A DNA stretch of 64,000 nucleotides from Clostridioides difficile_D. Lineage in GTDB: Bacteria > Bacillota > Clostridia > Peptostreptococcales > Peptostreptococcaceae. Under the pieces are notes generated by a model. That model searched no databases. It worked only from the letters and a program-made list of their open reading frames with translations, and had not been told where the DNA came from. The translations under genes were made by a program, and so were the position numbers. The stretch is taken from assembly GCA_945861085.1 (NCBI GenBank), contig OX244046.1, positions 3,968,001 to 4,032,000 of the forward strand, in the 5' to 3' direction. This document shows, piece after piece, positions 45,442 through 54,295 of the stretch. Numbering within the stretch: position 1 is the first letter of the stretch; the number at the start of each line of letters is the position of its first letter.

Positions 45442-46485
45442 CTATATTAATGCTAAGAATTTATTAAATATACAATCTAAATCTTCTTTTGTTGTGTATT
45501 CTGGAATGTACTGAACACTATATATTGGTAATTCCTTATGTCTCATTCCTTCTATAGTATTGTCATTTAAATTTATATGAGTTACCTCTGTATTTTCTGG
45601 CATTTCTGAAACATTATATCCATGATTTTGAGAAGTTATAAATACTTTTCCAGTTTCTAAACATTTAACTGGATGATTTCCTCCTCTATGTCCAAATATA
45701 AGCTTTGAAGTCTTTCCTCCTAATGCCAATGCTAAAATTTGATGTCCTAAACCTATTCCTGTCAGTGGCTTTTTACCTACTAAATTTTTTATATTTTCAA
45801 CTATATCATTTACATCTTCTGGATTTCCTGGTCCATTAGATAATAATATTAAGTCAGGATTTATATTTAAAATTTCTTCTGCTGTAGTCATTGCTGGTAC
45901 TATAGTTATATCACAGTTACAAGCTTTAAGAGACTCTAGTACACTATTTTTAACACCAAAATCTATAACTACAACTTTAGCACCAGTACCTTTAATATTT
46001 TCAATTACTTTTCTTGTAACATTTTTTACTGAACCCTTGCTACAATGCTCTGCCAACTTAGATTGAACATCTTGCAATGATACATTTTCTAAAGTTATAA
46101 TTCCTCTCTTTGTTCCATTGTTTCTAATGATTTTAGTTAGTGCTCTTGTGTCTATTCCTTCAAGTCCTATTACCTTATTTTGCTTTAGATATGTATCTAT
46201 ATCCATCTCACATCTAAAATTATTTGGGTTATCACTTTTTTCTCTTACAATAAGTCCTTTTACTTGTACTTTATTTGATTCAACATCTTCTAAATTTATT
46301 CCATAGTTTCCTATAAGTGGATAAGTCATAGTAACTATTTGTCCGTAATAAGTTGCATCTGTCAATAGTTCTCCATATCCAGCCATTGAAGTATTAAATA
46401 CAACTTCTCCAACAGCTTCCTTTAGATATCCAAATGCTTTTCCTTCAAATACTGTTCCATCTTCTAAAATTAATTTCCCCTTCAT
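45442..46485 (-). CDS. carA: CarA paralogue with a degenerate glutaminase site
   Basis: 347 residues, full length and colinear with CarA (NTSMAGYGELLTDATYYGQ, FGHRGGNHPVK). The nucleophile cysteine is replaced by glycine (GIGLGHQ instead of GICLGHQ), and the catalytic histidine by isoleucine (QYIPEY instead of QYHPEA); the glutamate remains. The codons were read directly at about 45755 and 45510. It should therefore not hydrolyse glutamine. It may serve as a structural subunit for ammonia-dependent synthesis or for regulation. The frame is intact with no sign of general decay. It follows pyrF by 25 bases. Confidence 0.92.
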   Translation of the reverse strand: MKGKLILEDGTVFEGKAFGYLKEAVGEVVFNTSMAGYGELLTDATYYGQIVTMTYPLIGNYGINLEDVESNKVQVKGLIVREKSDNPNNFRCEMDIDTYLKQNKVIGLEGIDTRALTKIIRNNGTKRGIITLENVSLQDVQSKLAEHCSKGSVKNVTRKVIENIKGTGAKVVVIDFGVKNSVLESLKACNCDITIVPAMTTAEEILNINPDLILLSNGPGNPEDVNDIVENIKNLVGKKPLTGIGLGHQILALALGGKTSKLIFGHRGGNHPVKCLETGKVFITSQNHGYNVSEMPENTEVTHINLNDNTIEGMRHKELPIYSVQYIPEYTTKEDLDCIFNKFLALI

Positions 46486-46510
46486 GTAAGCTACCTCCCA
46501 AATATTTTAT

Positions 46511-47227
46511 CTAAGCATTTTCTATTTCTTTTACAATATTAATAGCTGATTCTCTTGGATTTTCTGCTTTTGTTATAGGTCTTCCAACAACTAAGTAATG
46601 AGCGCCTCTTTTTATTGCATCTGATGGAGTCACAACTCTTTTTTGGTCTCCAACCTCTGCTGATTTAGGTCTTATTCCTGGGCAAACTGTTATAAAATCA
46701 GTTCCACATGCTTCTACTATCTTATCTACTTCTTGTGCTGAACAAACAACCCCATCTATTCCTGATTCTTTTGCCAGTTTAGCTCTCTTTATAGCTAACT
46801 CTTCTGTTGTCATGTTACATCCTATGTCCTGTAAATCTTGGTTGCTTAATGAAGTTAGAACTGTTACTCCTACTACTAAGGGCTTTTCTATATTTAATCT
46901 TTCTGCTTCTTCCTTAGCAACTAATGCACATTGTCTCATTCCTTCCATATCTGATACATGTATTGTCATCAGCCAAACATTATCTCTCACTGCAGCTCTC
47001 ACCGCACTTTTCATAGTATTTGGGATATCATGGAATTTAAGGTCTAAAAATATTTTTTTTCCTTTTTCTTTAAGATAATCTATTGTTTTACCTTTTGTAG
47101 CAACATATTGCTCTAGCCCTACCTTAAATATATCTACACTATCTTCTAATCTGTCTATTAATTCTTTAGCTTTATCAAATTCGTCAGTATCAATTGCAAC
47201 TATTAGCTTTTCTTTACCATTTATCAT
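46511..47227 (-). CDS. pyrF: Orotidine 5'-phosphate decarboxylase
   Basis: Last step of UMP synthesis. The 238-residue protein has the catalytic Asp-Lys network in FLDLKFHDIPNTM (about residue 60), VGVTVLTS and GIRPKSAEVGDQKR near the phosphate site, and the end motif LVVGRPITKA. It is the first gene after a leader with two PyrR-type attenuators and is followed by carA-carB. The pyrK, pyrD and pyrE genes often found in such operons are not in this window. Confidence 0.95.
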   Translation of the reverse strand: MINGKEKLIVAIDTDEFDKAKELIDRLEDSVDIFKVGLEQYVATKGKTIDYLKEKGKKIFLDLKFHDIPNTMKSAVRAAVRDNVWLMTIHVSDMEGMRQCALVAKEEAERLNIEKPLVVGVTVLTSLSNQDLQDIGCNMTTEELAIKRAKLAKESGIDGVVCSAQEVDKIVEACGTDFITVCPGIRPKSAEVGDQKRVVTPSDAIKRGAHYLVVGRPITKAENPRESAINIVKEIENA

Positions 47228-47263
47228 TTTTACATCTCCTTTTTAATAAAGCCTAAATCCTCA

Positions 47264-47300
47264 TAAAAAAATCCTCACACCAAAAGAGGCACAAGGATTT
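47264..47300 (-). terminator. Attenuator terminator 2 of the pyr leader
   Basis: 7-bp outer arms AAATCCT / AGGATTT with a further partial stem inside, then a run of T on the minus strand, 37 bases before pyrF. Confidence 0.8.
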
Positions 47301-47404
47301 TATCTATACATAACTCTATTTATTAGCTATGAGATATCTTTCCCAGTCTCTCTGGACTAGTTTAAAAGACTTTATTATATTTAAATTTTTATTTTATACT
47401 CATC

Positions 47405-47433
47405 AAAAACCTCTAGAAGATTTACTAGAGGTT
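47405..47433 (-). terminator. Attenuator terminator 1 of the pyr leader
   Basis: 9-bp arms AACCTCTAG / CTAGAGGTT with an 8-base loop, then TTTTT on the minus strand, directly after the first PyrR loop. Confidence 0.8.
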
Positions 47434-47564
47434 ATATATTAACACTATCTATAACCCTTTAGTCTCTCTGGACTAATTTAAGGAATTTAGCTGTAATATT
47501 TTTCTTTATTTCATATAACTTTATGTATCTTTTTAAGATAATTTAAAGTTTTATCTTTTTTATA

Positions 47565-47593
47565 ATTAAACCACTAATTGCTTTTTATGTCAA
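47565..47593 (-). promoter_or_regulatory. Promoter of the pyrF-carAB operon
   Basis: TTGACA (47588-47593) and TTTAAT (47565-47570) with 17-base spacing on the minus strand, just after the DUF1847 stop. The start of transcription would be near 47558, giving a leader that contains both attenuators. Confidence 0.7.
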
Positions 47594-47605
47594 TAAGTCT
47601 TTGAA

Positions 47606-48247
47606 TTATTCTTCATCTTTATCAAACAATTTTTTTTCAAAATACGACTCTGCGTTATATATAGCAGCAGCTGGATTGTGCCCAGTTACTCTATCTTTGA
47701 CAATTAGAGTTGTTATAGGGGCTTCCATATATTTCATGGCTAGTGTATCATGACCTACACATAATCCAAGAACTACATTAAGGTCAACCTTAGCTTCATT
47801 TAAAAATAAAGCCTGCCCTATTGGATTACACATTATTTCATCTGCACACTTTGATATTGTTTGAGATGCTTCTAATCCAATTGTACTTTTAGGCATTGCT
47901 CCATTTTTACATATAACAGAAAATACTTCAAAACCATGATGTTCAAATATTTTTTGTACTGTTTGCATTTCTCTTTTTAATCCAATACAAAATGCTATAC
48001 CAATTTTTTTATAACCACACTTCTTTGCAAACTCTATAATCTCTTTTAGTCTAGTATATTGACAATATCCTTCTGTTTCAACTAGTCCAGCATTATAAGC
48101 TATTTTTCTATTTTCTTCCTCTTCATAAAGTTGTTTTGCTTTTTGTTGTAACTCAACCTCTCTAGTTGGGCATATCTTCATTAGCTTCTCCATATTTCCA
48201 TCAGAACAGCCTCTAAGATTACATTTCCCACACTTATACATATTCAA
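47606..48247 (-). CDS. DUF1847 cysteine-rich protein
   Basis: 213 residues with an N-terminal cysteine cluster (CGKCNLRGC, then CPTRE) and further conserved segments typical of DUF1847: GYCQYTRLKEIIEFAKKCGYKKIG, FCIGLKRE, KNGAMPKSTIGLEA, CNPIGQALFLN and LGLCVGHDTL (each given in part). The cysteine spacing suggests metal or iron-sulfur binding. The function is unknown. It starts 18 bases after the nitroreductase gene, so a redox role with that enzyme is plausible. Confidence 0.82.
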   Translation of the reverse strand: MNMYKCGKCNLRGCSDGNMEKLMKICPTREVELQQKAKQLYEEEENRKIAYNAGLVETEGYCQYTRLKEIIEFAKKCGYKKIGIAFCIGLKREMQTVQKIFEHHGFEVFSVICKNGAMPKSTIGLEASQTISKCADEIMCNPIGQALFLNEAKVDLNVVLGLCVGHDTLAMKYMEAPITTLIVKDRVTGHNPAAAIYNAESYFEKKLFDKDEE

Positions 48248-48265
48248 TATCCCCCTTCCAAAATC

Positions 48266-49180
48266 TTATTCATCTTGTGATTCTTCTTTTTCTAGACTCA
48301 CATTTTCTTCTTGGACTTCTTCTTCTTGTTTCACATGCTCAATTACAGTTATAAAATATGATTTCCCTATTTTATTCCTTATAGGAAGCTTTTCATATGA
48401 AACATCTATTTTATTTTTTATACAGGCTATATCAAAGTGCCTTAAACCTGCACCTAAGCTAACTTTATTCATATCTTCACAATGTTTCTTAGGTTTTTTT
48501 TCAAATAAATGAAGACCTCGTTCATCTTTATGGAAATACCACGGTTGAGAATTTTTTACAGATGGAGCTCTCCTTGTCAGTTCTAATATTTCTTTCCACT
48601 TTCTATTCCTATTTATCTTATTTATCATATCTTTTACTGGTTTTCTATCAGGTCTAGCATATCTTGTTCTAAATAAATCTTCATTTTTTGCTGGATATCC
48701 AAAAGCTATTATTATATAAGGATTCTCTATTTCGTTTTCGTCTTCTTCTTCTGTTTTTATTCCAGCTAAATAATCTAAATCATCTTCTTCATCTTCTTCA
48801 GAGTTTTTATTCCCGATATCTACAAATTCTAAAATATCTTCTCTCTTTAAGTTTCCTTCCAGCCAACAAGTAGCTACACCTAATGTTGTAAGACGTAAAA
48901 CTACACCTTCTGTAGCGAAACCTATATTTTGTAAATAATCTTCACCTTTATTTGATGTAACCACTATATAATGTGGTGCTTTTACCTTACATTCCTTACC
49001 CATTAAAAAATGGATTATATGTCCTCTATCAACAACATGTGCTTTAATATTTAAATCTTCATTTAAGTATTCTAAATTTTTACAACTTCTTTTTATTTCT
49101 TCCATTAATGGCTTTTTTATCTTCTTACTGGAAAAATTTCTTACAGATTTTCTATAAAAAATGGCTTCATAAAGCTCCAT
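48266..49180 (-). CDS. Nitroreductase-family protein
   Basis: 304 residues. The FMN-binding nitroreductase pattern is present at the start (AIFYRKSVRNFSSKKI) and again as RRAPSVKNSQPWYF in the second half, with GLRHFDIAC. The double arrangement fits the larger TM1586-like nitroreductase group. A Glu/Asp-rich insert (about residues 125-150) and an acidic C-terminal tail are unusual. The AGGAGG ribosome site precedes the ATG, and DUF1847 follows. Confidence 0.82.
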   Translation of the reverse strand: MELYEAIFYRKSVRNFSSKKIKKPLMEEIKRSCKNLEYLNEDLNIKAHVVDRGHIIHFLMGKECKVKAPHYIVVTSNKGEDYLQNIGFATEGVVLRLTTLGVATCWLEGNLKREDILEFVDIGNKNSEEDEEDDLDYLAGIKTEEEDENEIENPYIIIAFGYPAKNEDLFRTRYARPDRKPVKDMINKINRNRKWKEILELTRRAPSVKNSQPWYFHKDERGLHLFEKKPKKHCEDMNKVSLGAGLRHFDIACIKNKIDVSYEKLPIRNKIGKSYFITVIEHVKQEEEVQEENVSLEKEESQDE

Positions 49181-49782
49181 TTATGCCCTCCTAACTGAAA
49201 TCTTCTGACGTATAAACTCTATAAATTTATATAAATACTTTATATTCTTTATAGTTTTATTTCCTTTTTCCTCCTGCTCTATTTTGAAGTTCATAAGAAT
49301 ATCTACTCTAGTTTAATATAGCAGTCCAAAGGCTTAAATTCGACCTCGTCAATGTCTACATATTAGCACAATTTTTTTATTTGATTTTCTATGCTAATTT
49401 AAATAACCACACTAGCGATTACTTTTATAATTAAGCTTTGCCAGAAAAATTTTTTTTCATTTATAAATATCTATCTCATTATTATATTATAAGTTTTTTT
49501 CGGTATTCTTGTATAGCTTTTCACTAAAAAAGTATTTTTATTTCTACTTTAATACTATTATCAACAAAAAACATACTGCTTAAATAAGCTTACTATCTTA
49601 ATAATCTGTTTTAATTAAAATATATATTTTTTATTTCTCAATCTATAAAGTATAAATATTTTAAATATGACCCAAAATCTAAGTAAAGTTATAATATTTT
49701 ATAAGTTGTTTAATATTAAAAATCTAAGTAATGTTATAATAACTTATAAGTTATTCAATATTAAAAATATAGGAGGATAGAT
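49181..49782. other. Intergenic region upstream of the nitroreductase and aminopeptidase genes
   Basis: About 600 bases between divergent genes. It is extremely AT-rich with no supported gene. The promoters of both neighbours must lie here. The only structure seen is a pair of 45-base tandem repeats (49674-49763) just upstream of the aminopeptidase ribosome site. Confidence 0.6.
49674..49763. repeat. Two tandem 45-base repeats upstream of the aminopeptidase gene
   Basis: Unit 1 (49674-49718) and unit 2 (49719-49763) both read AAAATCTAAGTAA.GTTATAAT and end in CAATATTA- or TAATATTA-like sequence, with about six differences. Each unit contains a TTATAAT box and a TTATAAGTT segment, so each could hold a -10 element or a regulator site. 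Confidence 0.75.
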
Positions 49783-51012
49783 ATGAATTTAAATAGAAAT
49801 TTAGAAAAATATGCTGAGTTGGCAATAAAAGTCGGAGTTAACATACAACCAGGTCAAACTTTACTTATAAAGTCACCAATAGAATGTGCTGATTTTGCAA
49901 GAAATGCACTTAAGGAAGCCTATAAATGTGGAGCTAAAAATGTGTATATAGAGTGGTCTGATGAAGAAAGTACTCTTATTAAGTATTTATATGCTCCAGA
50001 TGAAGTATTTCATGAGTTCCCAAAATGGACAGCAGAACAATATGTAGATATAGCAAAGGAAGGAGGAGCATTCTTATCAGTCTATGCTCAAAACCCTGAC
50101 TTACTAAAAGATGTTGACCCTGAAAGAGTTGCAAATTTTCAAAAGGCGTCTGGGAAGGCTTTAAAAGAGTGGCGTTCTTACACTCTAACTGATAAATGTA
50201 AATGGAGTATAGTTTCTGTACCAACAAAAGATTGGGCAAAAAAAGTATTCCCAAATTTATCAGAAGATAAAGCAATAGAAAAATTGTGGGATGCTATATT
50301 TAAGTGCTCAAGGGTAGATGGTCAGGACCCTATAAAGGCATGGGAAGAACACAATGAAAATCTTAAGTCTAAAATGGATTTTCTAAATAAAAATAATTTT
50401 AAAACTTTAAAATATAAATCCTCAAAAACTAATTTGACTCTAGACTTACCAAAGGGTCATATCTGGTTAAGTGGAGCATCTAAAGACCCTAATGGAGTAA
50501 GCTTTAATCCTAATATTCCAACTGAAGAGATTTTTGGAATGCCACATAAATTTAAAGTGAATGGAACTGTTTATAGCACAAAACCTCTTGTTTATGGTGG
50601 AAACATAATAGACAACTTCTTCTTAACCTTTAAAGATGGTAAAATAACAGATTTCTCTGCTGAAAAAGGATTCGAGACACTAAAGAAACTTATTGAAACA
50701 GATGAAGGTTCTCATTATTTAGGAGAGGTTGCTCTTGTCCCATACAACTCTCCCATATCTGATACAAATACAATCTTTTATAATACTTTGTACGACGAAA
50801 ATGCTTCTTGCCACTTTGCAATTGGTTCTGCTTATAAAACTTGTCTAGAAGGTGGAAATAATTTAAAAGATGAAGAATTAGATGAATATGGTGTAAATGA
50901 TAGTTTAACACATGTAGATTTTATGGTTGGTTCTGCTGATATGGATATTATTGGTGAGACTTATGATGGAAAGCAAATACAGATTTTTAAAAATGGTAAC
51001 TGGGCTTTTTAA
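49783..51012 (+). CDS. Aminopeptidase, M29 (AmpS/PepS) family
   Basis: Metal-dependent aminopeptidase. The 409-residue protein has the M29 pattern: LLIKSPIECADFARNALKEA at the N-terminus, NIPTEEIFGMPHKFKVNGTV with the metal-ligand Glu, KGFETLKKLIETDEGSHYLGE (in part) with ligand Glu and His, and SHFAIGSAY-like and THVDFMVGS segments. All expected ligand positions seem present. AGGAGG precedes the ATG, and a terminator follows, so it is monocistronic. It likely takes part in peptide use. Confidence 0.9.
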   Translation: MNLNRNLEKYAELAIKVGVNIQPGQTLLIKSPIECADFARNALKEAYKCGAKNVYIEWSDEESTLIKYLYAPDEVFHEFPKWTAEQYVDIAKEGGAFLSVYAQNPDLLKDVDPERVANFQKASGKALKEWRSYTLTDKCKWSIVSVPTKDWAKKVFPNLSEDKAIEKLWDAIFKCSRVDGQDPIKAWEEHNENLKSKMDFLNKNNFKTLKYKSSKTNLTLDLPKGHIWLSGASKDPNGVSFNPNIPTEEIFGMPHKFKVNGTVYSTKPLVYGGNIIDNFFLTFKDGKITDFSAEKGFETLKKLIETDEGSHYLGEVALVPYNSPISDTNTIFYNTLYDENASCHFAIGSAYKTCLEGGNNLKDEELDEYGVNDSLTHVDFMVGSADMDIIGETYDGKQIQIFKNGNWAF

Positions 51013-51027
51013 CATATGCTTTTAACT

Positions 51028-51071
51028 AAAAAGGGCTGATGGAAGTTATACCAGACTTCCCAGCCCTTTTT
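51028..51071 (+). terminator. Terminator after the aminopeptidase gene
   Basis: 11-bp arms AAAAAGGGCTG / CAGCCCTTTTT with an inner GGAAGT / ACTTCC stem, ending in T residues. Confidence 0.9.
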
Positions 51072-51216
51072 AATGTTGATGATAAATATTTTTTATATTA
51101 ATTAATCTCATTATTATAGATTAATTCCTATTGTTTTAAACATAAGTATCTAAAACTTATATTTATATTATATATAAAATATCCTATTTAGTAAAACCTT
51201 TATTTTAATTTATATG

Positions 51217-53598
51217 CTAAAAATTTAACTTTGCTATTTCAACAGCAGATTTTGCATCTTTTGAATAATAATCAGCACCTATTTCTTCAGCATACTCTTC
51301 TGTTAGAACTGCACCACCTACAAATACTTTTGCATTTATCTCATTATCTTTTAATGCCTGAATTGTATCTTTCATACTTTGAACAGTTGTAGTCATAAGT
51401 GCACTTAATCCTACTAATTTTATATTTCTTTTTTTAGCAACTTCTACCACTTCTTCAATTGGAACGTCTTTACCTAAGTCTATAACTTCATAGCCATAAT
51501 TTTCTAACATTATTTTTACTATATTTTTTCCAATATCATGAATATCACCTTTTACTGTAGCAACTATTATTTTTCCTTTAGATACATTATCGCTATTTTT
51601 ACTTAATAAGATTTCCTTTATTGTATTTAATGAAGCTTTTACCGTTTCTGCTGATTGAATCAATTGTGGTAAAAATATATCTCCACTATCATATCTTTTT
51701 CCTACTTTATCAAGGGCAGGAATTAAAATCTCATCTAATATATAATTTTCATCCTTCTCTTTTAAAAGATTCAGTGTTACATTTTTTGCTTCGTCTTTTA
51801 ATCCTCTTTCAACTAAGACATCTAGTGGCAAATCTTTGTCAATTTTCGTAGTAGAACCCGATTTCTTTGAATTATTTATATTACTATATTGATTTATATA
51901 GTTTATGCACCCTTTATCTGTGTTATTTAATATTTTAAAAGAATTAATAGCTTCCATCATACTATATTCATTTGGATTTATAATTGCTAAATCAAGACCT
52001 GCTCCTAAAGCTAATGTTAGAAAAGAAGCATTAAGTGCTTTTCTATTTGGAAGACCAAATGAAATATTTGAAACACCTAATATAGTTTTTACTCCTAGTG
52101 TCTTTACCATTGTTATAGCCTTTATAGTCTCTATTGCTTCTTCTTGTTGTGCTGAAACAGTTAGTGACAAGCAATCTATAAATATATCTTTTGGCTTTAT
52201 TCCATAAGAAACTGCTCTATTAACTATTTTTTTTGCTATTTCAAATCTTTCTTCAGCCTTTTTAGGTATCCCCTTTTCATCAAGTGTAAGACCAACCACA
52301 CAAGAACCATACTTTTTGACTATTGGTAATATACTTTCTAAAGACTCTTCTTTGCCATTTACAGAGTTTACTATTGTCCTTCCATTATAATATCTAAGAC
52401 CTTGCTCTAAGGCCTCTACATTGGAAGAATCGACTTGTAAAGGTGTATCGACTACTGCCTGAATCTCTTTTATTAATTTTGGCATTAATTTTTTTTCATC
52501 AATCTCTGGAAGACCAACATTCACTCCAAGTATTTGTGCTCCAGCATTTACTTGTTCTAGACCTAAATTTATAGCATAATCCATGTTTTCGTTTTTCAAT
52601 GCTTCTTGTAAAGATTTTCTACCTGTAGGATTCAATCTTTCTCCAATAACTATAGGTGATTCTATTTCTACAAATTTTGATGGTGAACAAACTACACATT
52701 TATCAGATTTCTCGATACTTCCTTTGGTAACAGAATTTATATTTTCAGATATTTCTCTTATAAAGCTTGGATTCGTACCACAACATCCACCTATTATAGT
52801 AGCACCAACCTCAACAAATTTTTTAACTCCTTCAAAAAACTCTTTTGCATCAACATCATATATAGCCTCCCCATCAACTATGTTTGGAAGACCTGCATTT
52901 GCTTGAACCATTACAGGTATTGTAGCTCTTGATACTATTTTTTCAACTATTGGTAAAAGTTGTTTAGGTCCTAACGAACAGTTTACTCCTATTGCATCTA
53001 CACCTAATCCTTCTATAGTAGCCACCATACATTCTGGCATACATCCAGTAAAACTTCTTCCACCTTCATCAAATGTCATAGTACAGAAAACAGGTAAATC
53101 AGAATTTTCTTTAGCTGCTAAAACAGCTACTTTAGCTTCATATAAATCCATCATTGTCTCTATTACTATTACATCAACTCCAGACTTAACACCTTGTAGC
53201 ACTTGCCTTTTAAATATTTCATATGCCTTATCAAAACTTAAAATCCCCATAGGCTCTAGCATTTCACCTATAGGACCAATATCCAATGCTACATATCTTG
53301 GTTTAGTATTATCTACATTTTCTATAGCTTTTCTAGCCACTGAAACAGCATTATCAATTACTTCTTCTACAGTATACTTACTATCTAATTTTAATTCATT
53401 ACATCCAAAAGTATTCGTAAGTATTACATTTGAACCTGCCTCTAAATATGCTGTATGTATTTCTATAAGTTTTTCTGGATTTTGAAGACCAAATACTTCT
53501 GGATTTTCACCTAACTTTAACCCTTTCTGTTGAAGCATTGTCCCCATAGCACCATCAAATATTAATATATTATCTTTTAGATACTGTCTTATTTCCAC
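51217..53598 (-). CDS. metH: Cobalamin-dependent methionine synthase, without reactivation domain
   Basis: Transfers a methyl group from methyltetrahydrofolate to homocysteine through cobalamin. Domains in order: homocysteine/betaine-type barrel (about 1-290, zinc ligands in NCSLG and GGCCGTN), pterin-binding barrel (about 315-560), and cobalamin cap and Rossmann domains (about 600-793, with the ligand motif DIHDIGKNIV). The reactivation domain is missing here and encoded by the next gene upstream. An ATG frame begins at 53676, but AAGGAG lies 9 bases before the GTG at 53598, which is chosen. It overlaps the previous gene by 29 bases. Confidence 0.93.
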   Translation of the reverse strand: MEIRQYLKDNILIFDGAMGTMLQQKGLKLGENPEVFGLQNPEKLIEIHTAYLEAGSNVILTNTFGCNELKLDSKYTVEEVIDNAVSVARKAIENVDNTKPRYVALDIGPIGEMLEPMGILSFDKAYEIFKRQVLQGVKSGVDVIVIETMMDLYEAKVAVLAAKENSDLPVFCTMTFDEGGRSFTGCMPECMVATIEGLGVDAIGVNCSLGPKQLLPIVEKIVSRATIPVMVQANAGLPNIVDGEAIYDVDAKEFFEGVKKFVEVGATIIGGCCGTNPSFIREISENINSVTKGSIEKSDKCVVCSPSKFVEIESPIVIGERLNPTGRKSLQEALKNENMDYAINLGLEQVNAGAQILGVNVGLPEIDEKKLMPKLIKEIQAVVDTPLQVDSSNVEALEQGLRYYNGRTIVNSVNGKEESLESILPIVKKYGSCVVGLTLDEKGIPKKAEERFEIAKKIVNRAVSYGIKPKDIFIDCLSLTVSAQQEEAIETIKAITMVKTLGVKTILGVSNISFGLPNRKALNASFLTLALGAGLDLAIINPNEYSMMEAINSFKILNNTDKGCINYINQYSNINNSKKSGSTTKIDKDLPLDVLVERGLKDEAKNVTLNLLKEKDENYILDEILIPALDKVGKRYDSGDIFLPQLIQSAETVKASLNTIKEILLSKNSDNVSKGKIIVATVKGDIHDIGKNIVKIMLENYGYEVIDLGKDVPIEEVVEVAKKRNIKLVGLSALMTTTVQSMKDTIQALKDNEINAKVFVGGAVLTEEYAEEIGADYYSKDAKSAVEIAKLNF

Positions 53599-54295
53599 AA
53601 GAATTCGCTCCTTTTCTATATGTACAATTTCTATAGTTTTTACAATTTTCACACGATTTTTCTTTCTTAGATTCATTTATTTTTGCATTAGAAATACCTA
53701 TTATAGCCACTACCGATTTTCTTGGTATCATAATGCCATTGGAAGTAATCGTTAGACCTATTTGTTTTTGAGCATTTAAAATATTTAATATATCTATATT
53801 TTTCTCTATTGGCAAATCTCCATATCCTGGGCTATATCGCATGGTTATAAATTTATTTTGTTTTAAAAAAACCTTTTCTACATTATCTTGAACAATGTCA
53901 CACACTTCTTCTATTGCTGTTGTTCCACATGAATCAATTATTAGTCCTTTTGTTAAATCTGAATAAGAATGTCTCCTTATTTCTTTTTCTATATCTATTC
54001 CTATAGTAGCTGCCATAACTACACATTCATTACATTCTTTTAAAAGTTTATATATGTCATTACTCTCTAAAGCTAAATTTGTCCCCTCTAATTCTACAAT
54101 ATTATCTTTATTTATCTTAATAGGATAAATCCTAGATAGATATCTAGGATTTATTTTATTTTTAGTTATAGCTATACATTCATCAATAGTATCTTTAAGG
54201 TCTTTATCTATCTCTTGACCTTTGTATTGTAAATATCTTAAAACTTCACTTTGATTTATGTTTATATTTTCTCTTCCAATTAAATTATTCTCCAT
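53570..54295 (-). CDS. Methionine synthase reactivation-domain protein
   Basis: 241 residues corresponding to the B12-dependent methionine synthase activation domain as a separate protein. The signature RYSPGYGDLPI, which binds SAM in MetH, is near residue 155, with a preceding VMAATIG segment. A C-terminal cysteine cluster (CENCKNYRNCTYRKG) suggests a metal or iron-sulfur site that may help deliver electrons for reductive reactivation. It lies between luxS (11-base overlap) and metH (29-base overlap). Confidence 0.87.
   Translation of the reverse strand: MENNLIGRENININQSEVLRYLQYKGQEIDKDLKDTIDECIAITKNKINPRYLSRIYPIKINKDNIVELEGTNLALESNDIYKLLKECNECVVMAATIGIDIEKEIRRHSYSDLTKGLIIDSCGTTAIEEVCDIVQDNVEKVFLKQNKFITMRYSPGYGDLPIEKNIDILNILNAQKQIGLTITSNGIMIPRKSVVAIIGISNAKINESKKEKSCENCKNYRNCTYRKGANSCGNKTVSKR

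Larger units (their letters stand above)
47228..47558 (-). promoter_or_regulatory. pyr operon leader with two tandem PyrR attenuators
   Basis: About 330 bases of untranslated leader. Two copies of the PyrR-binding loop (AGTCCAGAGAGACT type, close to the B. subtilis anti-antiterminator consensus) lie at 47461-47474 and about 47345-47358 on the minus strand. Each is followed by an intrinsic terminator: arms AACCTCTAG / CTAGAGGTT (47408-47433), and arms AAATCCT / AGGATTT then a T run (47264-47300). PyrR with UMP would stabilise the loops and favour termination at both points, lowering expression when pyrimidines are plentiful. Confidence 0.88.

Noticed and set aside
45442..46485. carA copy as a pseudogene
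   Set aside because: The frame is full length, in an operon, and conserved outside the two active-site changes, so it is treated as a functional paralogue with altered chemistry.
49184..49297. 38-codon minus-strand frame ending right before the nitroreductase ATG
   Set aside because: No ribosome site precedes its ATG, and its 3' end contains the nitroreductase ribosome site; likely chance.
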